Assembly (NCBI GenBank): GCA_003978375.1
Contig: QNZW01000119.1
Coordinates: 1-11,695 of the forward strand
Source of the DNA: Sulfurovum sp.
Lineage (GTDB): Bacteria; Campylobacterota; Campylobacteria; Campylobacterales; Sulfurovaceae
Length of the DNA: 11,695 nt
Direction of reading: 5' to 3'
The notes under the pieces are model-generated. The model had not been told where the DNA came from, did not search any database, and saw only the letters and a program-made list of their open reading frames with translations. Each line of letters opens with the position of its first letter. The first letter of the stretch is position 1. The translations under genes were made by a program, and so were the position numbers. Of the stretch, positions 6,058-11,695 are shown one piece after another.

Positions 6058-7764
6058 TTAATTAGAAAGTGGTTTTTGTTCTTTTTTCTTGATTTGAATC
6101 ATACGTTTTTTAGGAATACTAAATGAAGATTTTCTATAACCAAATGTTGATTGTTGAATAATCATATCATACAGATAAATATCATGTTTAAAATAAGCCA
6201 ATCCATCCTCTTCGTAAACAGTGAAATAGACAATATGTACAGGAATTGGCTTATTTAATTTGATAGTGGTTGGTTTATTTGTAGCAAAAATAGCATCTAG
6301 TCTACCCTGTGAATATCCTCGTGTATGGCTTAAAAGTATTTTCATAAGTTCATAAGGTTTTTTAACCCGCATACAACCAGAACTATAAATTTTATAACGA
6401 CGATCAAAAAGTGTTTTATTGTCTGTATCATGGAGATAAACAGCATATTTATTTGGAAACATAAATTTTACACGTCCAAGGGCATTGTTTTCACCTGGAA
6501 ATTGTACAAAACGGTAGGGTACGCGTCTACTATTATTTTCATATGGGTCTAACATACTTGAAGTAACTGATATCTCTTTATTTCCAGAGAATGCATGTAT
6601 ATTATTTTCTTTAAGATACATAGGATTTTCTCTAACCACATGAATTAAGTCTCTTTTAATAAGGTTATTAGGAATAGTCCAAGTAGGGTTAAGTACCATG
6701 TAGCGAATATAATTATTAAAAAGAGGGGTAGGTCTATCAATACGACCAACGATTAAATCCATTTTTGATATACGTCTACCATTTTTATAGTAACGAAGTG
6801 TAAAATCAGGAATATTTACTTCAACATATTCGTTTTCAAAATGTTTAGGATAGAGTTTTGTTTTGTCAAGGTTTGTCATAATAGCTTGAATATTTTTACT
6901 GATAGGTTGATTCATATAATAGGTAGTTGTTTTATCTACCATGCCATCAACTTTTAACAAATAACGTCTTTGATAGGTTATTACAGCATTTTTAAGACGG
7001 GCATCAAACTTACTATTGATAGGAGCATTTTTTGGATAGTCTCCAGAAAGCTGTAAACGCTTTTTAATAATTTTTACACGATTGTCACTATTGCCTAGTT
7101 TTAGTACCTTGTTGCTATAAGGTATTTGTGGAACATTGTGCATGTTTTGATATTTTTTAAGTATTTTAATAAGTTTAAAATAGTGTGATTGCATAGGAAT
7201 AAGTGAGGTTAAATACGCATGGGTGTTGCCATGAAGTGCTGCAGAAGTAAGCGTACTTATATTAGGAAAAGGTTTAAATGACATTTCCCAATGGGATTTG
7301 ATATCATCACTTTTTGCCAAGGCTTTTAATTTTTTCTGTACTAAATTCCAATCTACATCTCCTTGGACAATAAAACGAACAAGACGTACATAAGAGTTAG
7401 ACAACATTACATCAATTCTTGCATAAACAGAAGCTCTTTTGTATTCAGGAATCTCTCCTGTGTCTAATTGAAAAAAGAGTTGTTTAATAGATTCTTGATC
7501 AAAAGATTTATTTTTATAGTTAAAAAGAGGATCTTTTAAATCACTCATAAGTTGGCGTAATTTACGGCTATTTCCATTTCCTATCCAAATAGGATGGTAA
7601 TTTATACTTCTATACATTTGTTCTACAATAGGTCTGTTTTGACCTTTTAGATGTCTTTGAAGAGTGTTTTGTATTTGTGCAGAAATACTATTTTGACTAA
7701 TGGCCTCGGCATAAAGAATAGGCGATAATAAAAAGAGTAATATAAATGTTTTTAAATAATACAA
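6058..7764 (-). CDS. Secreted murein L,D-transpeptidase (YkuD family, YcbB/LdtD-like)
   Basis: The protein is expected to form 3-3 cross-links in periplasmic peptidoglycan, or to act on related muropeptides, with a cysteine nucleophile. It has 568 residues. A signal peptide (1-21, hydrophobic FILLFLLSPILYA, Ala-Glu-Ala cleavage site) is followed by an N-terminal scaffold-like region (about 25-215). A peptidoglycan-binding type 1 domain follows (about 222-285, with LKLGNSDNRVKIIKKRL and VDGMVDKTT). The catalytic YkuD domain is at about 312-470, with His445 in HDTDN and Cys464 in SSGCMRV. The start is TTG at 7764, supported by AGGA six bases upstream and by the need for the signal peptide; the next in-frame Met is residue 50. 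The C-terminal extension of about 100 residues is basic at its end. Its own promoter is likely. Family is firm; exact cross-linking activity is inferred. Confidence 0.93.
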   Translation of the reverse strand: MYYLKTFILLFLLSPILYAEAISQNSISAQIQNTLQRHLKGQNRPIVEQMYRSINYHPIWIGNGNSRKLRQLMSDLKDPLFNYKNKSFDQESIKQLFFQLDTGEIPEYKRASVYARIDVMLSNSYVRLVRFIVQGDVDWNLVQKKLKALAKSDDIKSHWEMSFKPFPNISTLTSAALHGNTHAYLTSLIPMQSHYFKLIKILKKYQNMHNVPQIPYSNKVLKLGNSDNRVKIIKKRLQLSGDYPKNAPINSKFDARLKNAVITYQRRYLLKVDGMVDKTTTYYMNQPISKNIQAIMTNLDKTKLYPKHFENEYVEVNIPDFTLRYYKNGRRISKMDLIVGRIDRPTPLFNNYIRYMVLNPTWTIPNNLIKRDLIHVVRENPMYLKENNIHAFSGNKEISVTSSMLDPYENNSRRVPYRFVQFPGENNALGRVKFMFPNKYAVYLHDTDNKTLFDRRYKIYSSGCMRVKKPYELMKILLSHTRGYSQGRLDAIFATNKPTTIKLNKPIPVHIVYFTVYEEDGLAYFKHDIYLYDMIIQQSTFGYRKSSFSIPKKRMIQIKKKEQKPLSN

Positions 7765-7790
7765 AAGATTTCCTAAAATTTTTTACAAGC

Positions 7791-7814
7791 ATTATAACTT
7801 AATGTTAGTTATAA
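7791..7814 (-). promoter_or_regulatory. Predicted promoter of the L,D-transpeptidase gene, overlapped by an inverted repeat
   Basis: The minus strand has TATAAT at 7796 to 7791, an exact -10 hexamer about 27 bases upstream of the TTG start, which gives a short leader. Overlapping it, TTATAACT (7792-7799) and AGTTATAA (7807-7814) form a perfect 8-base inverted repeat with a 7-base spacer. This could be an operator for a dimeric regulator. It could also be a stem after thyX, but no T tract follows in that direction, which argues against a terminator. The element is visible; its role is inferred. Confidence 0.5.
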
Positions 7815-7818
7815 GGTT

Positions 7819-8670
7819 CTATTTTTTTTCATTTTCTTTATATTTTTTGTCAATGAGTTTTAAATATTTTAAGGGCGTTGCTTTTTTCATCTCTTGTGCT
7901 AGCCATTGTATTTGAAACCAAGCAGCACCTGAATCACGTAAATCAAAATAGTTTTTAAGACTGCGTATATTAAAAGTAACAACCATATCTACTTTCCAAT
8001 TGTCCGAGACAATATGTTTAAATCCATCACCCACATTACGTTTTTTCTTTCCTTTTTCTAATGCTTCATAAAGCGCATGGGCGTTTCCTTTAAATGTTTC
8101 AAGGTAAGGTAAAGAAGATTTTGCAACAGCATTTTTTAAATACTCCTCATCTCTTCTATATTGAAACATAAATTTATCATAAATAGAGCGAATTTCTATC
8201 TCTAGATACACCTTATCGGTAATGACGAAAAGATTTAAAGCAAGTACTTTTTCTAAAAAAAAAGCGAAGCCATCCTCGCTCTCTTGAGAAGCAGTAAAAG
8301 CATTAATGACAGAAGACATTGTGTAACGCGTAGATCGTACAGAGATAGCTTGGATTCTATGACGGGCATGTTCTTGTAAAACACCTCTGCTTGTACCTTG
8401 TACCAAAAAACTAAGTGTGGCATGTTCTATAATAGAATGATGGTGATGCACCCAAGCTAGATTGCTTAATAAATCAGATTCTGCAATAGCATTGATAGCA
8501 GCAATATCCATTTTTTGCATGGCATTTTTAATACAATCATTTTCAGAGTTTTCAAAAGAGTCATAGCAGGTACGTGCAGCGATTTCTGATACGCCCAAGC
8601 CAGACTCTTGTAAAAGTGTGACCTTTGGTTTTTCGTATTCAATATGGTACATGGTTATTTTTTCCATCAT
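7819..8670 (-). CDS. thyX: Flavin-dependent thymidylate synthase ThyX
   Basis: ThyX makes dTMP from dUMP using methylene-tetrahydrofolate, FAD and NADPH, replacing ThyA. The product has 283 residues. The diagnostic RHR-X7-S motif is present, with RHR at 103-105 and Ser113 (RHRIQAISVRS). It is preceded by HHHHSIIEH (75-83), the FAD/folate-site region, and followed by NIRSLKNYFDLR (234-245), the dUMP-binding region. It is longer than H. pylori ThyX by insertions at about 125-225. The start is uncertain: ATG at 8670 fits the extended -10 at 8703-8695, but ATG at 8667 or 8652 (Met7) could be used. It diverges from dgt, which also handles deoxynucleotides, and lies 54 bases upstream of the L,D-transpeptidase gene. 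Identity is firm. Confidence 0.95.
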   Translation of the reverse strand: MMEKITMYHIEYEKPKVTLLQESGLGVSEIAARTCYDSFENSENDCIKNAMQKMDIAAINAIAESDLLSNLAWVHHHHSIIEHATLSFLVQGTSRGVLQEHARHRIQAISVRSTRYTMSSVINAFTASQESEDGFAFFLEKVLALNLFVITDKVYLEIEIRSIYDKFMFQYRRDEEYLKNAVAKSSLPYLETFKGNAHALYEALEKGKKKRNVGDGFKHIVSDNWKVDMVVTFNIRSLKNYFDLRDSGAAWFQIQWLAQEMKKATPLKYLKLIDKKYKENEKK

Positions 8671-8687
8671 AAAACCTATAGATAATT

Positions 8688-8696
8688 TGATACAAT
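8688..8696 (+). promoter_or_regulatory. dgt promoter (extended -10)
   Basis: The plus strand reads TGATACAAT, an extended -10 with five of six matches to TATAAT. Transcription would start near 8703, about 22 bases before the dgt ATG. The leader carries AAAGG (8713-8717) at 7-base spacing. It overlaps the thyX -10 on the opposite strand. Confidence 0.5.
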
Positions 8697-8703
8697 TATA
8701 GCA
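8695..8703 (-). promoter_or_regulatory. thyX promoter (extended -10)
   Basis: The minus strand reads TGCTATAAT, a perfect extended -10. Transcription would begin near 8688, giving a leader of about 18 bases before the ATG at 8670. It shares bases 8695-8696 with the predicted dgt -10 on the other strand, so the two promoters should exclude each other. Confidence 0.65.
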
Positions 8704-8724
8704 CTAATTTTTAAAGGTAGCACT

Positions 8725-9828
8725 ATGGAACCCAATGCACGTTTTTTTAAGTTCAAAGAAGATTTTCGAGATCCTTACGCAAGAGACAGAGACAGGGTAG
8801 TCCATTGTTCTTCTTTTAGACGCTTAGAGTACAAAACACAGGTTTTTTTAAATCATGAAGGTGATTATTTTCGTACACGACTTACACACTCGTTAGAGGT
8901 GTCTCAAATTGCCAGAACACTCTCTCGTATGCTAAATCTTAATGAAACACTGGCTGAGGTTATTGCCTTGTCTCATGACCTAGGGCATACCCCTTTTGGT
9001 CATGTGGGAGGAGATGAGCTAGACAGACAGCTAAAAAAAGACGGTAGAGTTTTGGGATTTGAACATAATTTTCAATCATTTAGGGTGCTAACAAAACTGG
9101 AAAAACGTTATAAAAATTTTGATGGACTTAACCTTACTTTTGCGACTTTAGAAGGTGTATTAAAACACTCTTATCCCTATGAAAAACCCTTTTTAGAACA
9201 CTTAGATAAGCGTTTTGCATTAAAAAAACATCCTAGTCTAGAAGCAATGGTAGTAGACCATGCAGATGAGATAGCATATACTTCACATGATATTGATGAT
9301 GGGATAAAGTATGGACTTATTAGCTTTGATGATTTATTAGAAAATAAATTATGTAAAAGAGTAGATGCAATGGTGCAAAAAGAGGGCATTGGAAGAGATG
9401 AAAAACTTTATCGCCATCGTTTTGTAGCAGGACTTATTACATTGCTTGTAGAAGATTTTATAGAAAATACCAAAGAGGGTGTAAAAACCTACCGACAATC
9501 CATCCCAATTGCTGCTACACTCGATGCAAAACAAAAACTTCCATTAGGCTTTTCAAAGCAAACAGCCAGTGAGTTAAAAGTGCTTAAAAAATTGCTTTTT
9601 ACAACACTCTATACACATGAAAAAATAGCCAGAAAAATGTATGCAGGAAAGCAGTGTATCAAAGGACTCTATCAAGCATTTAGAGAAGACAATGATTTAC
9701 TTCCTCCTTCCCAAAAAGAGTTGTTTGAGGTACGCAAAAAAGAGCGTGTGATAGCAGACTATATTGCAGCTATGACAGATAGGTATGCCATGAAAACCTA
9801 TCATGAAATATACGGACTAAGTCTATAA
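8725..9828 (+). CDS. dgt: Deoxyguanosinetriphosphate triphosphohydrolase-like protein (HD-domain dNTPase)
   Basis: This protein belongs to the Dgt family, which hydrolyses dNTPs to deoxynucleosides and triphosphate and so trims dNTP pools. It has 367 residues, the shorter dGTPase-like type (E. coli Dgt is about 505). The N-terminal RDRDRVVHCSSFRRLEYKTQVF and HEGDYFRTRLTHSLEV include His55. HDLGHTPFGH has the metal-binding His84-Asp85, and DHADEIAYTSHDIDDGI carries the last metal ligand, Asp181. The HD set is complete. The ATG has a good AAAGG site. The gene diverges from thyX through overlapping promoters, so supply (ThyX) and removal (Dgt) of deoxynucleotides sit side by side. Substrate preference cannot be read from sequence; many members of this short type have broad or dNTP-activated activity. 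Confidence 0.93.
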   Translation: MEPNARFFKFKEDFRDPYARDRDRVVHCSSFRRLEYKTQVFLNHEGDYFRTRLTHSLEVSQIARTLSRMLNLNETLAEVIALSHDLGHTPFGHVGGDELDRQLKKDGRVLGFEHNFQSFRVLTKLEKRYKNFDGLNLTFATLEGVLKHSYPYEKPFLEHLDKRFALKKHPSLEAMVVDHADEIAYTSHDIDDGIKYGLISFDDLLENKLCKRVDAMVQKEGIGRDEKLYRHRFVAGLITLLVEDFIENTKEGVKTYRQSIPIAATLDAKQKLPLGFSKQTASELKVLKKLLFTTLYTHEKIARKMYAGKQCIKGLYQAFREDNDLLPPSQKELFEVRKKERVIADYIAAMTDRYAMKTYHEIYGLSL

Positions 9829-9832
9829 AATC

Positions 9833-9844
9833 TACTATATAGTA
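9833..9844. repeat. 12-base perfect palindrome between dgt and typA
   Basis: TACTATATAGTA is its own reverse complement. It starts 4 bases after the dgt stop codon and lies 6 bases upstream of the typA extended -10, where a -35 or operator would be. A short T run (9847-9851) follows. As a hairpin it has only four base pairs with an ATAT loop, so a terminator would be very weak. An operator or chance in AT-rich DNA are the alternatives. Confidence 0.4.
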
Positions 9845-9850
9845 AGTTTT

Positions 9851-9859
9851 TGCTATAAT
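9851..9859 (+). promoter_or_regulatory. typA promoter (extended -10)
   Basis: TGCTATAAT is a perfect extended -10, preceded by a T-rich run as in Campylobacterota promoters. Transcription would begin near 9866, giving a leader of about 40 bases before the ATG at 9906. The leader has AGGA (9896-9899) at 6-base spacing. It is identical to the thyX extended -10. Confidence 0.7.
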
Positions 9860-9905
9860 TCGCGAAAAATTTATAGAGGTTAAAACCTTCACTTTAGGAC
9901 ATTTT

Positions 9906-11695
9906 ATGCAAAAAATTAAAAATATTGCCGTTATTGCACACGTTGATCATGGCAAAACAACGCTTGTCGACCAACTTCTACAACAGTCTGGTACTTACGC
10001 AGCTCATCAAGAAGTTCAAGAAAGAGCAATGGACTCTAATGATATTGAAAAAGAGAGAGGCATCACCATTCTTTCTAAAAATACTGCTATTACTTATGGT
10101 GATCACAAGATTAACATCATAGATACCCCAGGTCACGCCGATTTTGGTGGTGAGGTAGAGCGTGTACTTAAAATGGTAGATGGTGTACTTCTTCTTGTCG
10201 ATGCACAAGAGGGCGTCATGCCTCAGACTAAATTTGTTTTGAAAAAAGCAATTGCATTTGGTCTTATTCCTGTGGTTGTGATTAATAAAATCGATAAAGA
10301 CGGTGCAGAGCCAGATAGAGTGATGGATGAAGTATTTGATCTCCTTGTGGCACTTGATGCCAACGAAGAACAGCTTGAATTTCCAGTACTTTACGCAGCA
10401 GCAAGAGATGGCTATGCAAAGTGGGAGATGGAAGATGAAAACAAAGATATGACACCACTCTTTGAAGCCATTCTTACAAAAGTGCCTTATCCACAAGGTT
10501 CTGCTGATGCGGATACTCAGGCACAAGTCTTTACCCTAGACTCTGATAACTTTGTGGGACGTATTGGGATTACACGTATCTTTAACGGAAAAGTGAAAAA
10601 AGGTGATGAGTATCTTTTGGTAAAAGCAGATGGTTCCAAATCTAAATCACGTGTTTCCAAGCTTATTGGATTTAAGGGGCTTGATCGTATCGATATTGAT
10701 GAAGCAGAAGCAGGTGATATTGTGGCGATTGCAGGATTTACCGATATTGATGTAGGTGATTCTATTTGTGATCCACAAAACCCAGTAGCACTTGACCCGA
10801 TGCACGTTGAAGAGCCTACACTTTCAGTTATTATGTCTGTAAACAATGGACCTTTAGCTGGGCAAGAGGGTAAGCATGTCACCTCAAACAAAATCAAAGA
10901 GCGTCTTGAAAAAGAGATGGAGACAAATATTGCAATGCGAATGGAGCCGATGGGAGATGCTTCTTTCAAGGTTTCTGGTCGTGGTGAACTTCAGATTGGT
11001 ATTTTGGCAGAGAATATGAGACGTGAAGGGTTTGAATTTATGCTTGCGCGTCCAGAGGTTGTGGTAAAAGAAGAAAATGGTGTAAAAATGGAACCGTTTG
11101 AGCATTTAGTCGTAGATGTCCCAGAAGAGTTTCAAGGCGTTGCCATAGAAAAATTAGGAAAAAGAAAAGCCAATATGACTTCTCTTACACCTATGCCTGA
11201 TGGTACAGTTAGGTTAGAGTTTGAGATTCCTGCCAGAGGATTGATAGGTTTTAGAAATGAATTTTTAACAGACACCAAAGGAGAGGGAATCATGAACCAC
11301 TCTTATTTGGAATACAGACCTTACTCTGGTACAGTAGAAAGCAGAACACCAGGTGCATTGGTGAGTATGGACAATGGCGAAGCCGTAGCTTTCTCTATTT
11401 TCAACCTTCAATCTCGAGGCGTAATGTTTATTAAACCACAAGATAAAGTTTACTCAGGTATGGTTATCGGCGAGAGTGCTAGACCAGGTGACCTAGATGT
11501 CAATCCACTCAAAGGGAAACAATTGACAAACATGAGAACCTCAGGTGCAGATGATGCCATTAAACTAGTGACACCTAGAGAGATAACGCTTGAGTCTGCG
11601 ATGGAATGGATAGAAGATGATGAATTGGTTGAAATTACACCAGAGAGCATTCGTATTCGTAAAAAATCACTAGATCCAGTCGTACGTAAACGTCT
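9906..11695 (+). CDS. typA: GTP-binding protein TypA/BipA (last few codons beyond window)
   Basis: TypA (BipA) is a ribosome-binding translational GTPase related to EF-G and LepA. It helps 50S assembly and growth under stress such as cold. I translated 596 complete codons from ATG at 9906; the frame is open to the edge. Family members have about 600 residues, so only a few are missing. GTPase motifs are AHVDHGKTT (11-19), ERGITI (about 50-55), DTPGH (73-77) and NKID (127-130). The G5 element reads YAAARDG, with Ala where E. coli has Ser-Ala. The EF-Tu-like domain II follows ([19 protein letters not shown]). Then comes the EF-G-like domain III ([20 protein letters not shown]), and the TypA-specific C-terminal domain has [22 protein letters not shown]. 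It has its own promoter downstream of dgt. Its GC content and codon use look higher than in dnaA and dnaN. Identity is certain. Confidence 0.97.
   Translation, partial: MQKIKNIAVIAHVDHGKTTLVDQLLQQSGTYAAHQEVQERAMDSNDIEKERGITILSKNTAITYGDHKINIIDTPGHADFGGEVERVLKMVDGVLLLVDAQEGVMPQTKFVLKKAIAFGLIPVVVINKIDKDGAEPDRVMDEVFDLLVALDANEEQLEFPVLYAAARDGYAKWEMEDENKDMTPLFEAILTKVPYPQGSADADTQAQVFTLDSDNFVGRIGITRIFNGKVKKGDEYLLVKADGSKSKSRVSKLIGFKGLDRIDIDEAEAGDIVAIAGFTDIDVGDSICDPQNPVALDPMHVEEPTLSVIMSVNNGPLAGQEGKHVTSNKIKERLEKEMETNIAMRMEPMGDASFKVSGRGELQIGILAENMRREGFEFMLARPEVVVKEENGVKMEPFEHLVVDVPEEFQGVAIEKLGKRKANMTSLTPMPDGTVRLEFEIPARGLIGFRNEFLTDTKGEGIMNHSYLEYRPYSGTVESRTPGALVSMDNGEAVAFSIFNLQSRGVMFIKPQDKVYSGMVIGESARPGDLDVNPLKGKQLTNMRTSGADDAIKLVTPREITLESAMEWIEDDELVEITPESIRIRKKSLDPVVRKR

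Noticed and set aside
8255..8263. Run of nine A (nine T in the thyX coding sense) as a slippage or frameshift site
   Set aside because: The thyX frame is intact through the run and conserved motifs continue on both sides. Such runs are expected in this AT-rich genome.
9877..9888. Small hairpin AGGTT-AA-AACCT in the typA leader
   Set aside because: Five base pairs with a two-base loop is unlikely to be stable or regulatory. There is no sign of a riboswitch or attenuator.
9978..10526. Long open frame of 182 codons on the minus strand opposite typA
   Set aside because: It is fully antisense to typA, which has all GTPase motifs. Its translation is rich in Cys, Ile, Phe and His with no domain and no credible ribosome-binding site.
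10517..10969. Open frame of 150 codons on the minus strand, Ser/Ile-rich
   Set aside because: It is antisense to typA domains II and III. The Ser/Ile bias is what the complement of an Asp/Glu/Gly-rich coding frame gives.
1..11695. Search for a defence system, mobile element, CRISPR array, tRNA or attachment site
   Set aside because: All sizeable frames are explained by housekeeping genes. No transposase or integrase motifs, regularly spaced repeats or tRNA-like folds were seen by eye.

Overview
The window is a chromosomal replication-origin neighbourhood from an AT-rich Campylobacterota (Epsilonproteobacteria) bacterium. It most resembles the free-living Sulfurovum/Sulfurimonas/Nautilia-type lineages. 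This rests on the protein sequences, AT-rich codon use, TGnTATAAT-type extended -10 promoters without clear -35 boxes, and DnaA boxes with a TTCAC core (T-Y-A-TTCAC-N, the Helicobacter-type box) rather than the TCCAC core of most bacteria. The genus cannot be fixed from this window alone. No tRNA, rRNA, IS element, CRISPR array or prophage gene was seen.

Layout. The left arm is a tight minus-strand run: dnaA (4070-5398), dnaN (2824-3891), pyrG (1171-2805) and recJ (from 1165, running off the left edge). dnaN, pyrG and recJ are separated by only 18 and 5 bases. dnaA and dnaN are separated by 178 bases that carry DnaA boxes, an array of TAG trinucleotides and an AT-rich stretch. A second DnaA-box cluster lies between dnaA and the divergent ruvC (5549-6028). 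Together these look like a bipartite oriC flanking dnaA (oriC1 upstream, oriC2 downstream), the layout known from Helicobacter pylori.

To the right, ruvC converges on a minus-strand L,D-transpeptidase gene (6058-7764, TTG start). Next come thyX (7819-8670, minus) and dgt (8725-9828, plus), which diverge from a 54-base region where two extended -10 promoters overlap. typA/bipA (9906 onward) runs off the right edge only a few codons before its expected end.

Most genes serve chromosome replication and its nucleotide supply. DnaA and DnaN initiate and clamp replication. RecJ and RuvC repair and resolve forks. PyrG makes CTP, ThyX makes dTMP, and Dgt hydrolyses dNTPs. The L,D-transpeptidase (cell wall) and TypA (ribosome-associated GTPase) are unrelated housekeeping functions. 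I found no new protein system. The most interesting content is non-coding: the two origin halves, a candidate DnaA-trio unwinding element, a DnaA box lying over the ruvC start codon, and several perfect palindromes or inverted repeats in promoters. The dnaA-dnaN-pyrG-recJ order, without gyrB after dnaN, is also notable.
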